Below, in pieces: positions 1 to 10,242 of a stretch of 64,000 bases of DNA. Both the position numbers and the translations under genes were made by a program. The number at the start of each line of letters is the position of its first letter. Positions within the stretch are counted from its first letter, which is position 1. Where the stretch lies: assembly GCA_011799875.1 (NCBI GenBank), contig CM022301.1, positions 211,069,888 through 211,133,887 of the forward strand, written 5' to 3'. Below the pieces are notes generated by a model that worked only from the letters and a program-made list of their open reading frames with translations, made no database searches and was not told where the DNA came from. The stretch comes from Thinopyrum elongatum. Taxonomy: Eukaryota > Streptophyta > Magnoliopsida > Poales > Poaceae.

Positions 1-138
1 ATTACTTTAACTGCTGATCTGATGTCGAAGTAATTGCTGCATCGCCACCAAAATCCAGCATCTCTTAAGCTAAAGTACACCGAGCTAACCCCTATATTAG
101 CGTATTACTAAGATAAATAGAAGGCACTGTAGAATCAT

Positions 139-1059
139 TTAGGAGGTGAGCTTGTCAATCTGAATGTGGAGGGACACCGTCCTCGACAACCCAGCCCTGG
201 CCAGCAGCTTGGGCGGAACTGTGAAGAAGGTCAGCTCCTGCACGGCGACGGCGCCGGGATCGTTGCTTCTTGTCACCTTGATTTCCACCTTGACGCCGCC
301 GGTCCTGCCTTTGGGCTCCCCCGGCGGGCCGTTCGCCCACAGCTTGGCCGCGTAGTGCGGCGGTGGGGACGCCCCCACTCTGATGCAGATGACCAACACG
401 GCGATAGGCGTGCCGATGTTGAGAATGCCGCCGACCACGAAAAATGCAGGCCGTCCTTCTCCGCGAACAGCAAGAGCCGCGGCTCCGACACTGGCACTCT
501 CAGCTGGAGCACCTTGTCGTACTGGATCCTGTGCACGGGCATGGGATGCATAGTGCTGATGTGGTGGGGGAGCCTCGGCAGCGGGCCTTCGTAGCCGCAG
601 ATGGGCACGGGGCATTTGCAGGGCGCGAGCGGACACACGCTCTAGTGATCGGCGAGCTTGTGGTAAGTGACATAGAGCCCACACCCTTCGTGCGGGCACT
701 CCACCCTCACCGAGGAGAGGACGGCGTCCATCGCCGTGTTCCGCATGTCGAAGCCGCCACCGCGCTTGCACTTCTGGCACTGCCGCTGGTTCTCGGGGCG
801 CGAGCCGCGGCAGTCCGTGCAGGCCAGGTGCCCTCCCTTGCACTGCACAAATCAATCGAACAGCACATCAATCAAGCAACCTGCACCTTGCTCGATCAGC
901 CAAACGGACGAGGTGTATTCGAACATCGTACACTAGAGGCTTCAAGGGGGGGAGGCACAAGGGGTAGTGGAGCAAGGTGAGGTCCATAGAGACCATAGAG
1001 AGCTCCATCGTCGGGTCCTGTTCTGTCGGCATGATCTCGCCCTCCTCGTGCACCACCAT
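139..1059 (-). pseudogene. SINA-like E3 ubiquitin ligase pseudogene (RING/SINA zinc finger, TRAF-like domain)
   Basis: Members of this family attach ubiquitin to target proteins through an N-terminal RING and a SIAH/SINA zinc-finger plus TRAF-like region. Reading the minus strand, exon 1 runs 1059-925 (45 codons from an ATG) and ends in a degenerate RING start, 'LLHYPLC', where the first RING cysteine is Tyr. A short GT-AG intron (924-843, 82 bp, phase 0) follows. Exon 2 starts at 842 with 'CKGGHLACTDC' and contains the Cys/His-rich segment 'CPHEGCGLYVTYHKLADH'. An in-frame TAG sits at 644-642, where relatives have Gln. The same frame continues with 'CPLAPCKCPVPICGYEG' until a one-base deletion near 445, after which the TRAF-like C-terminus ('FFVVGGILNIG' to 'HIQIDKLTS') is in another frame and stops at 139. 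One stop, one frameshift and a lost zinc ligand make it a pseudogene. Family assignment is from recognition. Confidence 0.85.
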
Positions 1060-1070
1060 CTCTCGCTTTA

Positions 1071-1353
1071 GAGCATGGTTAATAGTATAGCCGACCGCTG
1101 GCTATAAGATGTTGCCACATCATCTACAGCCAAGTTTATAGCCAGCAAGTATAATAGTCAGATACAAATAAGTACTACTTCATTGATACATGGCCCACCT
1201 TCCTCTCTCACAAAGTGTCTAGGAGCATGTGCTATAGCCGGCTGTTACTTAGTAGCCCGCTTCTCTTCTCTCTCCTCTTCTCTCTCTGCCAACTCAGCAA
1301 CAATATATTATTTTAAGCCTTACAGCCCGCCCACGTCACCTTATTATACTTGC
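1071..1353 (-). mobile_element. Harbinger/Tourist-like MITE, copy 1
   Basis: The left end reads GAGCATGGTTAATAGTATAG and matches the reverse complement of the right end of the element at 2960-3184, including the shared stretch ATAAGATGTTGCCA. The right end ACTTGC (1348-1353) corresponds to the GAGCAAGT end of the other copy with two bases lost. A TTA trinucleotide flanks both sides (1068-1070 and 1354-1356), the target duplication expected for PIF/Harbinger elements. It has no coding capacity. The internal ORF at 1183-1401 is a by-product. Confidence 0.7.
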
Positions 1354-1506
1354 TTAGAAAGTTTTACCATCACATATTCATACTACTTCAAGGTGCATTA
1401 AAGCAACACATGCAAGTATCAAAAGGAAAGTCACGGCAGGCATGCATGCATTGTAATTAATGCATCGATAAATGCAAATTATTGAAATATATCGAGTGCA
1501 CTGATT

Positions 1507-2352
1507 TGATGTGTCGTGTCAACTCGTACAACAAGGAGAATTTTGATTACAACGCCCTCTCCCTCACCCATGAGCGTGGTGGCTCGCAGGACTAGGAGAA
1601 GCTTTCGCTACACGCTCTCCCTTCCGCACGCAATGGACATGCAGCAGTTCATTCGGTGTTAGATGGCCAGAAGCATACTAGTAGTACTCCACTGTAGTAG
1701 TACCATCATTGTTCGACTTCCCGAAGAGGCGAAGAGCCAAGCGCAACCCGAACGCTCGTGTGGCAGTTTCATGTGTAGGGGAGGTAGTATAGTAACATAG
1801 TTTAGGATAGCATGTACCGTGCCTCTAAGCTTAAAATCGTTGGAGTCGGCTCCATGCTATGAGGCCGTCTCGAAGCATTTTTTTGATTAAAATAATATTA
1901 TGGCCCTACCTGTCATCCTGGTTATTGTAGTTTGCACGCTGATCTGGTCAAGAGAGGAATATATATTTTAATTTGTGGTGGGGTAAATGTTAGAGGTTGC
2001 AGCAAATATTGTACAATGTGTGTCTTTTAGCCAAGTTTAGAGGCAAGCATGTGGGGCCCGTGCTATGATGTGTCGCGTCAACAAGTACAACAAGGAAAAG
2101 CTTGATTACTAGTAGTACGCCCTCTCCCTCGCCCATGCGCTCGGTGGCTCGCAGACGAGGAGAACCTTTTTCTTTTACTACTCCTACAACAAGCTGTCCC
2201 TCGCCCACGCGGTGGACGGGACATGTAGCAGTTGATTCGATACTGTAGAAGTAGTAACATCATTGTTCGACTTCTCAAAGAGGCGAAGAGCCAAGCACAA
2301 CCCGAACGTGGCAGTTGCGAATGCTCGCGTGGTAGTCTTATGTGTAGGGGTG
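1507..2352 (+). repeat. Direct duplication, period about 559 bp, of non-coding sequence
   Basis: Segment 1507-1790 recurs, diverged, at 2066-2352. Shared landmarks in order are GATGTGTCG..GTCAA, TACAACAAGGA, GCCCTCTCCCTC.CCCATG, GGTGGCTCGCAG, CATCATTGTTCGACTTC and AGAGGCGAAGAGCCAAGC. The separating sequence (about 1791-2065) is unrelated and AT-rich. No reading frame is conserved between the copies, so this is a duplicated intergenic or promoter-like piece rather than a gene. Confidence 0.75.
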
Positions 2353-2644
2353 GGGCGTGGTGTGGCAGTTTTGTGGCAATTCTTTTCTATTGCTGTTTGC
2401 GTCCAATAGTTGCCACTATTGGATGTAGATCTTACCGCTATTGTGGCGATCGCTAGTTATAGTCATCTTACGAAAATAAAATAATCCCATAACAAACCCG
2501 ACCACATTTCTTGTTTCTAGACATGAATAGGAATCAACCAATAAGAGACGTGGGCCGTGTATGTTTTTAATGCCTTGAGACGTAGTACCTAGCATGACAT
2601 GCAGCGGTCAGTTCATTGCATGCAATGGTATGAGTTAGCAAATA

Positions 2645-2763
2645 CTCCCTCCATTCCTAAATATTTGTCTTTCTAGAGATTTCAACAAGTGACTACACCA
2701 TAATGAGTACATACGGAGCAAAATGGGTGAATCTACACCGTAAATATTTAGGAACGGAGGGAG
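2645..2763. mobile_element. Stowaway MITE (Tc1/mariner type)
   Basis: A 119-bp element with terminal inverted repeats CTCCCTCCATTCCTAAATAT at the left and the matching AATATTTAGGAACGGAGGGAG at the right, flanked by the TA dinucleotide at 2643-2644 and 2764-2765. Length, ends and TA target site are diagnostic of short Triticeae Stowaway elements (Athos/Thalos-like by recognition). Confidence 0.9.
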
Positions 2764-2959
2764 TAAATATTAAGGCTACTCAGAGTGGGGAGTATCATAT
2801 ACTAGTATCATGCATATGATACTAGTGTATTATACTATCTCCATAGTGCATAGTAGTATCATAGAGTAGTATCATAGATGATCATATTTGTTGCCATGCA
2901 TGACACAAGGTAGCATAGCATTTAATATGATACGGTATCTACCAACTCTGTTACTCTAA

Positions 2960-3184
2960 GAGCAAGTACAATAGTGGGCTTATAGCCTGCTTACATGCAA
3001 GAGCCTGGCTATATGCGTGCTCCAAGGCAGATGCAATAAATGTGAGGAAAGAGATAGAGAGAAGATGAGAAAAAGTACTAATCTTATAGCCAACCTTATA
3101 GCTAACCTATTTGTATATGTGTTTGCTATAGATGATATGGCAACATCTTATATCCAGCAGCTGGTTGTATTATTAACCATGCTC
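2960..3184 (+). mobile_element. Harbinger/Tourist-like MITE, copy 2
   Basis: A 225-bp element with ends GAGCAAGTACAATAGT and TAATTAACCATGCTC-like (ATTAACCATGCTC), flanked by TAA on both sides (2957-2959 and 3185-3187). It is the same family as 1071-1353 but in the opposite orientation. It is A/G-rich inside (AGAGATAGAGAGAAGATGAG) with no coding capacity. Confidence 0.8.
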
Positions 3185-3482
3185 TAACCCTCTCTCTCTT
3201 CTTTGGCCCTGTTTGGATCCATGGGTTAGAGTTAGTTTGAGCTAGTTTGGGCTCAAATAGCCCTAAAGTATCCACACATGAGGGCTAGTTTGACCGTTCA
3301 ACTTCTCTTTTTGACACGCATTTACGTTGATACGGCTTGAATGCCAACGAGGGAGAGGGTAGTAGTTCCCAAAATGTTGAACGGTCAATGATGCCTCCTC
3401 ATTCAATTAGCATGCAGAGGGAAGTAATTGGAGAAATAGAATGGAGCCAGCATGATGTGAATGCAACGCAGTTTGGACTCTC

Positions 3483-3490
3483 TTATAAAG
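3483..3490 (+). promoter_or_regulatory. TATA box of the unknown gene at 3583
   Basis: TTATAAAG followed by GCGCCC lies 93 bp upstream of the ATG at 3583. The same context, TTATATAAAGGCGCCC, is kept upstream of the second gene copy near 23821-23830. The surrounding 250 bp is also conserved between the copies, for example GAGGGAGAGGGTAG and TTCAATTAGCATG, supporting a real promoter. Confidence 0.7.
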
Positions 3491-3582
3491 GCGCCCTACC
3501 ACTCCAATACATCTACTCCTAGTCTCTGTGCAACACTGCCGACTCCAATCCAAGACCAAGTGACCAGAAGCCACAAGCTCCC

Positions 3583-4125
3583 ATGGCGTCGATGGACGCG
3601 AGCAGCAGTCGGTTGTGCCAGATCGTCCAAAACGCCGGCCTGCGGCCCCGCACCGCGCAACATTTCCAGACGGTGCTGGCGACCGCCGGCGTCATAGCCC
3701 TTGTCGACACCAGCTTCGCCTCTTGCATGTGCGAGATGATGGTCGGCTCCATCCGCAAGTTCACTGCCATCAAGAAGCACACGGACGACCTTGCCGTACT
3801 CCTCCAGCCCGCGCGCCCAGGCTCCTTGTTGCCTACCACCCTCATCGGCCTCCAAGGTGACGAACTCTTTGAAGCACTGGTGGCCCTGCAGCTGCCGGAG
3901 GTCGCTATGAAGAATGTGCACCTCGAGGCCGCGCTCGGCGCGCAACGCCTCGCCATGCAAGAAACCGTCGACCTACACATCCATGTCTACGAGGAAATCA
4001 TCTACATAGGCCACTACAAGGCCAGGGAGGACAGAAAGACATTGGCCTTCTTCCACCGGCTGGAATCTTTGGACGCCATTGTTGAGAAGCACGTTGACCT
4101 AGCCACGAAAGCCGCTGCTACATAG
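3583..4125 (+). CDS. Unrecognised single-exon gene, 180 residues (copy 1)
   Basis: I do not recognise this protein. The frame opens at an ATG in good context (CCATGG) and encodes 180 residues with no intron. It is mostly helical-looking, rich in Ala and Leu, with no signal peptide, membrane segment or metal-binding motif that I can see. A diverged copy with its promoter is at 23946, and 'DIAVLLQPARPGS'-like sequence and 'HVDLATKAAA' are shared. In that copy the codon matching this TAG (4123-4125) is CAG and translation would run about nine codons further to a TGA, which here is in frame at 4150-4152. The stop used here may therefore be a young nonsense change that trims the tail 'PPVGGPAP'. 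This is the only host frame in the window without an obvious internal break. Function is unknown. Confidence 0.6.
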   Translation: MASMDASSSRLCQIVQNAGLRPRTAQHFQTVLATAGVIALVDTSFASCMCEMMVGSIRKFTAIKKHTDDLAVLLQPARPGSLLPTTLIGLQGDELFEALVALQLPEVAMKNVHLEAALGAQRLAMQETVDLHIHVYEEIIYIGHYKAREDRKTLAFFHRLESLDAIVEKHVDLATKAAAT

Positions 4126-4340
4126 CCGCCAGTCGGTGGGCCGGCGCCATGAGTTGAGGAGGAGGAGGTCGTCGATGGATGCATCTTTCTTCTCGCCTCC
4201 TGTAACCAGCACTGCATCGCCTCGTGGCCTTGATGTTTTATTAGTGTATGGCATTTTTATTTCATTTGTAAATGACATGTGTGATCCCTTTCTCTTATTT
4301 GGCGTTAATTATATGTAGTATCACTGTCTTCTTCCTGGTG

Positions 4341-4568
4341 TACTACCTAGGTCCTTGTTTATTAGTCCCTTTTGTAATAAATTTTGACCAAAGATTTAAC
4401 TGACAAAATGTTAGTACATGTCAACAAAAATTATATCGTTTGATTTGTATTTGAACATAGTTTTCAATGATATAATTTTGGTGACATGCACGAACCTTTT
4501 GTTAGTCAAATTTATGGTCAAATTTTGGCACAGATTACGATGGGAAGCAATAAACCAGGACGGAGGTA
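4341..4568. mobile_element. Stowaway-like MITE, about 228 bp
   Basis: The right end AATAAACCAGGACGGAGG followed by TA is the inverted counterpart of the left end, TAC..GGTCCTTGTTTATTAGTCCC, which is worn. The interior contains two facing copies of TTTGACCA/TGGTCAAA-type sequence. A related copy is at 26294 inside the duplicated segment, so this insertion predates the duplication. Confidence 0.65.
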
Positions 4569-6475
4569 GACTGGTCACCATCATGTTTTGTGTCAAATTT
4601 TGACTTCAACGACCCAACCTACATGGAGGGAGTATATATATTGGCACGACAACCAAACTTATATATTCAAAACTGAGCGTTACTACATGTCACGAGTTCA
4701 AAACGAGAAAGTGGAACAAGTACTACAGCACGCCTGTGTCGTTCGTGTCGCACCCAACACTGTCATTCCGGCCCGCCGCTCATCGTGCATTGGCTTGGCA
4801 TTTTCTATGTACAAGTTATAAAGGTAAATACTATCGCGTTCGCGTCGCACCCCCACACGGTCTGTCTGGCACGCTGCTCAAGCAAGGGAACGCTTGTTGT
4901 CTTAGCATTTTCACTATCAGGTGGGGCCGCAGTTGAGCAAACCGACTATCGGTAAATCCCCACCCCGCCCATCGCGCGTCGGCTGAGTTAGAATTAGAAG
5001 AGAGAAATGAGGGAGAAGAGCTAGCTGTAGCACGGACGCTGTTGTCAGATGGGACTCGTGTTGATAGAATAGGAGTACTGAGTACTCGTACGTCTAGTAC
5101 TGAGTACCACTAGGTGGGTGCGTGCGACCTATACCTGTCATCACTTTAGGTCTCCTTTTTGAACCGCAACTACGCTTCATAGTACATATTTTTTCACGTA
5201 TTTTTCCTCCTATATGTACTCCTAGGCTATTTCCACATGCTTCCTTTAGCTGACACGTGGGACATAGAGCATCTGGGTCGTAGTGCATGCACGGCTCGGA
5301 GCATATGCAACCATGCCGGCGTACTTTACATTTCAGACCAGACGAATTACATGCAAACCCCCCGCAGAAGAATAAATAAATAAATGAATTACTACATGCA
5401 AACTTGATTATTCTCATAGAAACCGGAGCATGTTCATTAAATTTTGGACATAACACATTTATAAAAAACGATCGGACCTAAACCAGTCTAAGGGCCTCTT
5501 TGATTCGCAGGATACTGAAAACACAGGAATGGGAGAAGTATGATGGCGATGAACTGAGAGGAGGAGGAAGAGGTGGAGTATTGTAGATGCTAGAGACTGG
5601 ACTGTAGTACATTGTTTTTTATGGACATATCACCACATTGTTTTCTATGACCTATCGCCTGCTGGTTCACTGGGCTGCCGTGTTTCGCACTCCTCCGACG
5701 TGAGTAGTAGTATATACTACGTAGTACTATATATACCACATGATTCTTTTCTCCTTCTTACTTCGCCGACATGTGGGAGAGCCAGCATCCAGGTCGACGT
5801 GTCATGCACTAGATTTAGAGTGGGGAACGGAAGGGGGGCATCACCCCGGTCGTAGCGCCGGAGTAATAATGACTATAGTGAGTAGTCATATCACAAGACC
5901 CCATCTTTCCAGCAGTAACGAGCCGTCAAATCGCACAGCCCTACCTTTCCAGCAGTAAGTTGAATCCGCTACTCCCTCACCCTCCTCGCCTTTGTGTCAA
6001 ACCGGCTCCGCAAAAACTGCCGCGCGTACTGCCCGGGAAAAGCCCCGCCCTCAACTTTTAAATACTCATAGTATAATTTTGTATCGCTGAATTGCGCCAT
6101 GGAGCAGAAAACCAAAAGAAAAAGGTGGTACATGTAAACAAATACAGTTCAAGCTCTAGCTAGCGATTCGGAATGTAAACCGTGCATGTGTTTATACGTA
6201 TAGGTTTTTTCAAAGTACTGAGTCCATTGATGCAATGTGGTCAAACTGTACCATCGATATCTCAAAGCCAAAATAGTTCGAGCTTGTTCGTTCTATATAA
6301 ATAGTACTATATGTTTATTCACCCGTGGGGTTGTTCAATGAATGGAGGGCCGGGGAGCACAAGTGAACAAAGTGCAAATTGCAGTCAGTCACGTTAAATA
6401 GAGAGTTTCTTTTCTTTAATGCCACGTACACAAATTGAAACGCTTGTTGTGGAGAGAAAAAGATAATCACTCCAC
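4569..6475. other. Intergenic DNA; first 500 bp belong to the duplicated segment
   Basis: From 4569 to about 5070 the sequence matches 26517-27220: shared GGGAACGC, TTGAGCAAACCGAC, AGCTAGCTGTAGCA and GATGGGACTCGT..TTGATAGAATAGGAG. From 5070 to 6475 I see no gene. A strong palindrome-like tract, GTAGTATATACTACGTAGTAC, lies near 5706-5727, and GTTCACTGGGCTGCCGTG at 5665-5682 recurs at 11113-11130. The rest is ordinary AT-rich spacer. Confidence 0.5.
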
Positions 6476-6488
6476 TATATATATATAG
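6476..6488 (+). promoter_or_regulatory. Putative TATA box of a possible transcription unit
   Basis: TATATATATATAT followed by AGGCAGGG, then a pyrimidine-rich leader (TTGCTCTCTTCATTCTCTCATCCTCTCC) about 30-60 bp downstream, is the arrangement expected of a plant core promoter. It is not confirmed by any protein-coding frame. Confidence 0.4.
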
Positions 6489-7190
6489 GCAGGGGCCTGA
6501 GCGCTTGCTTTACTAGGGTTGCTCTCTTCATTCTCTCATCCTCTCCAGATCTAAACAAGACAGCGGTAGCGACATTTTCTCTCTACTGACATCTGGTCAC
6601 AGATCCGGCCGGATCCCTTCGGTCGGTGTGTGTAGGGGACTAGGTGCACCATTCACGCGGTCATCGGCAGCGAGGGAGGAAACCCGCATCTGCCGGCAGG
6701 TCCTGATCCTCTGCCCGTGCCGTTCTCTCCGACACAGCGCCGGCTCGGGAGGTCCTCCGACCCCTTCTTCCTCCATGCCGCCGGCCTCCTAGCCACATCC
6801 CGACGACACTCAGGTATAAGTTCCTTTGAAAGACGCCCTGCTCTACTGCCCCAGCTCCCCATGTGTCTGCATGTGGATCTTTTTCTACTTCCATCAGCTC
6901 TTCCAAAGCCACCTAAATTTTTAGTATTATTAGAGGTAAAGTTACTTCATGTAGTCGAATCTAGGACTTGGTTCAAACAGCGAAGGGGGGAAAGTTGTAG
7001 CATGAATATAGGACTTGATTCAAAGAGGAAATAACAGGGGGAAAGTAGTAGAGACTGGATACCCAACCGGTCTCTTGGTTGAATAGGGAAATAAAAGGAA
7101 AAGGTAGTACAAACTGGATAAGTAACAGATCTATTATTGGTTGAAAAAAGGATAGAAAGTGGCGGTTGGTGGACAAGTCAACAGAGTATG

Positions 7191-7264
7191 TCCAGGATTA
7201 GATTTGTTGCCCTCACATAGTAAAAGGTATCCAGGATTAGATTTGCTACCCTCATAGAGTATGA
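7191..7264 (+). repeat. Tandem pair, 39-bp unit
   Basis: TCCAGGATTAGATTTG at 7191 is repeated at 7230, each followed by T/CTG/ACCCTCA.AG. It is a simple local duplication with no coding frame. Confidence 0.8.
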
Positions 7265-7859
7265 ACAAACTCGGCATCACCACTTTATGCCTCCTTGTAG
7301 GTACATTGTGCTGATGCGTCCACTGTCGCATGTCCTTATACCAACTTTTTGCAGCTGTTAATATAAGGGCGCATGTAAAATGAAGCAATCACACTGTTAC
7401 CGTAAGGACATGTCTAACCAATGTTATTGTTAATCTAATGCCTCCGGTAATTTGATGCAATTAAACTGTGTTACAAATGATAGTCCTGCTATTTTTCCTA
7501 GTATGATAAGTAAGTTGATTCTTTACGCTGCTGAGTGTCCTGGTGTCCCAACTGTCCCATGCCCTTAAACCAACTCTTTAGCTGCTGTTGATCTACTGTA
7601 TCTGGTAAACAAGCAATGCCACCATTAAAGTAATCCCATATTTGACGAATGTCATTGTTGATCGTAATGCTTCCGGTAACATGAAGCAATGCTGTTGTTT
7701 TAAAATTTCTACTGTTCTTGCGTGATTACCATGAACATAATCAAGATGCTTCTTTTCATTTCGTGTATGTTTCGTATCTTGTTATTGACCAGTAACTATT
7801 TTCTTTCTATCTTTTTCTGCGGATAGGGATATCCATTTCACCTCGTTGCTATTGTGACC

Positions 7860-8750
7860 TTTTGGTGAACTGCACAAAACACTTTTTTGGAATGAGTGTC
7901 TTGTGCAGTTCAACTAAAATCTCATGTGGGAAACGTCTCTCAATTTTGGTTGAACTGTACAAAGGATGATTGGAGTTTCCAACATCTCCGTCAAACTCTG
8001 TTGGTAATCTCGTGCAGCATTTTATTAGCCTTTGCAAGATGAGCCGTCACTGTCACCACAATGGAACTTTATTTTTGTTGAACTGCACAAAAGGATAAGC
8101 AAATTATAGTTGCACCTTGCATGAGCAGGACAGCCAACCTTAATGTTGCTCAATTTCAGTGCAACTACTAAAGAAGAACTGCCAGCTCATGAGAGCAAGT
8201 ACTTCTTGCTAGCTGCATGATACAATCTTTGCTTCATTTCAGGCGAACTGCAGAAAAAGGTCGCCTGAATTGAATCATCCGAGTGGATCTGCAGGTTCAC
8301 CACATCGAGTCGTGGCAGCGTAGGGCCCCTCTCTCAGTTATGGTTCCCATGACCGGGTATGTTCCTTCTTGGTTGATTTTGACTCTGCATCCAGCTAGTG
8401 ATCTTGTGCTACTGTTATGGCACTGCTATGAGAAAGTAATAATGATATTGTTTTTGCATCTTAATTTAATGCCACTAATAATTTGTGGCAATCTTTTGGC
8501 ACCGCTACTGCCACTGATAAAATGAAGTAATAATACATTTAAAATCAAGCTACTGTCTTAGCTACCATTTCATTTCCAATGTAGATAACTTGCAGAAGGC
8601 CTATCCGGCAGATTCAAGTCCATGTGCACTGCATCAATCACATAGCTGCAATGAACTAATTGAGTCCATCGCGACTACCGTTGAGGTGGCACAGGCCCCC
8701 TCTCTAACTGGCGGGCACGATAATTTTAGTTGAACTGCACACAAAAAAGT
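7860..8750. repeat. Dispersed GTTGAACTGCACAAAA motif, including an inverted pair
   Basis: The motif occurs at about 7867, 7951 (one base different), 8080, 8243 (diverged) and 8731, and inverted at 7898-7914. The copies at 7867-7883 and 7895-7911 face each other: GAACTGCACAAAACACT against AGTGTCTTGTGCAGTTC, with 16 of 17 positions pairing around a short loop. The other copies are direct. Confidence 0.75.
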
Positions 8751-9152
8751 TATTGAAATGAGTCGACGCTCCTCCTTCTACTGCCACACTGAGGTGTTAA
8801 TGGATGTCAATGAATCGCCTTCATGGCAAGATACGGGGACATGAAAATTAACTTGATCTCCCAAAGTCATCTCACATAGGTTAGTACTGTCCTTTATCAA
8901 CATGATTGTGCTTTGTCATACTATGCTAACGTTGTATTTTTTAATAATGCTATTCTATCGCAATCTTTTCTCGTTTTGGAAATAAAGTTGCTTTAACTAG
9001 TGCCAATGTTATAGTAATCATGCTCTTTTTTATTTATGCAAACATGAATACTCAACTACAAATGCTGTGATGGTCAAAAGCATTCGCCAAGTTCTTGGGT
9101 TGTATGACACGGCTAGCCAAGATGGATTTAATCCCGAGATTCACTTTATTCA

Positions 9153-9300
9153 ATGGCTCTAAAGTGCCATGCGTGTGTGCAAGGTGGAAATAGATATTTC
9201 AGGACGTTGATTGATGATTCCACTAGATTCTGCTATGTGTATTTGTTAAATACTAAGGATGAGGCTCTATACACACTACTTCAAAATCTAGAAGACCCTC
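9153..9300 (+). pseudogene. Fragment of a copia-type integrase
   Basis: About 45 codons from 9153 read 'GGNRYFRTLIDDSTRFCYVYLL' in parts, close to the conserved integrase-core segment of plant copia polyproteins around the first catalytic Asp ('F.T.IDD.TR..YVYL'). It is truncated on both sides and followed within 70 codons by unrelated sequence and a stop. It is probably a small leftover of a retrotransposon. Confidence 0.5.
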
Positions 9301-9511
9301 TTGTGCATATATTGGAAGTGGTAGTGCCACCAGTGATGCAGAATATTTCAGCTGCCAATGTTTGACCTATGTGGCCTTAAAAAGGACTGGTTTCAATGTT
9401 TAAGCAAATCCTTGGATCAAATTCTTTACATGAAGCATCGATCAATTTTTATTTATTTGTTCACATTCTCACAACATTTGAGTTGTACAGTTACGATTGG
9501 CTCTGATCTGT

Positions 9512-9669
9512 GAATCATTGAGATGTGTAGGCATCTTTGTTGTACTTATTATTTGAATCTAATGGGTTGGTTCTGAATCTTGCAAGCTGGGAATCATTGT
9601 GATGTGTAGGCATCTTTGTTTTACTTATTATTTCAATCTTATTGGTTGGTTCTGAATCTTGCAAGCTGG
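9512..9669 (+). repeat. Tandem duplication, 79-bp unit
   Basis: GAATCATTGAGATGTGTAGG at 9512 recurs as GAATCATTGTGATGTGTAGG at 9591, and the whole 79-bp unit through GCAAGCTGGG is repeated with about five differences. Confidence 0.9.
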
Positions 9670-10026
9670 GAAACACGACATGATGATGCAGAGGACAGCA
9701 ACCATAACAAGCTGTTCAAACTTGGTAGAACTGTCTATGAAAGTGCGGCAAATGAGCCTATCGTTTGTGTCCTGAGAATAATAATTATAATTGTTGTGCA
9801 TGTTGATCCTGTAGCACTGATAGAACGAGCCAATATTTTTCTTGTTTTAAGAATAAATTTTAATTAAAGCTAACAAAATTTAAGTAAAGTGACCACTAAC
9901 ATTTGCTATTACAGTTCCAATACAGACCCGCTCGTGAACCCGAGAGGGCATGTTCTGTCGGGCGTGCAACGGACGAGGGAGGGGTAGTAACCGCTGTCAC
10001 CTGTACACACTCAGTTTACTGTTGGA

Positions 10027-10123
10027 TGCAGTTCCCCAAGAGCTGAAAAATGAACTGCTACCACCACCTACCCACTAGTTCACCGTCGATTGCAGTTCCC
10101 CAATATTGGAAAAATGAACTGCT
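10027..10123 (+). repeat. Short direct repeat upstream of the exonuclease relic
   Basis: TGCAGTTCCCCAAGAGCTGA followed by AAATGAACTGCT (from 10027) recurs from 10091 with CCAATATTGG in the middle. Both contain the GAACTGC core seen many times at 7860-8750, linking this flank to that region. Confidence 0.7.
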
Positions 10124-10242
10124 GCTGCCGCGGTGCCGCCCCCAAGTACCCCAGTACACAGCGATCGTCTTCATCTCCCCCTCTGCCCCCAATCCCCACA
10201 AAACGAGAACCGCCACATCAACTCTGCATGAGAAGAGACTCC

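Larger units (their letters stand above)
6510..9870 (+). other. Possible non-coding or decayed spliced transcript region
   Basis: A GC-rich first segment (about 6510-6813) ends in a good donor, CAG|GTATAAG, and is followed by 3 kb of AT-rich sequence resembling introns. No reading frame over 100 codons has coding character. The region holds several local repeats: a 39-bp tandem pair (7191-7264), a diverged pair sharing CCAACT.T..GCTGTTGAT-type sequence (about 7318-7365 and 7545-7592), six copies of a GTTGAACTGCACAAAA motif (7860-8750), and a 79-bp tandem pair (9512-9669). It could be a long non-coding RNA, a dead gene whose exons are unrecognisable, or transposon-derived DNA. Confidence 0.3.

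Noticed and set aside
139..855. Continuous 238-codon minus-strand frame as one gene
   Set aside because: Only its last 100 codons correspond to the SINA-like protein; the first part is the wrong frame over exon 2, produced by the frameshift near 445.
5703..5730. GTAGTATATACTACGTAGTAC palindrome as a regulatory site or MITE end
   Set aside because: No target duplication or second end found; similar TAGTAC-rich tracts are scattered through the window.
9885..9900. CACTAACATTTG as the missing left end of the CACTA element ending at 14659
   Set aside because: It does not match the CACTACAAAAAAAA terminus beyond the first five bases and has no subterminal repeats behind it.
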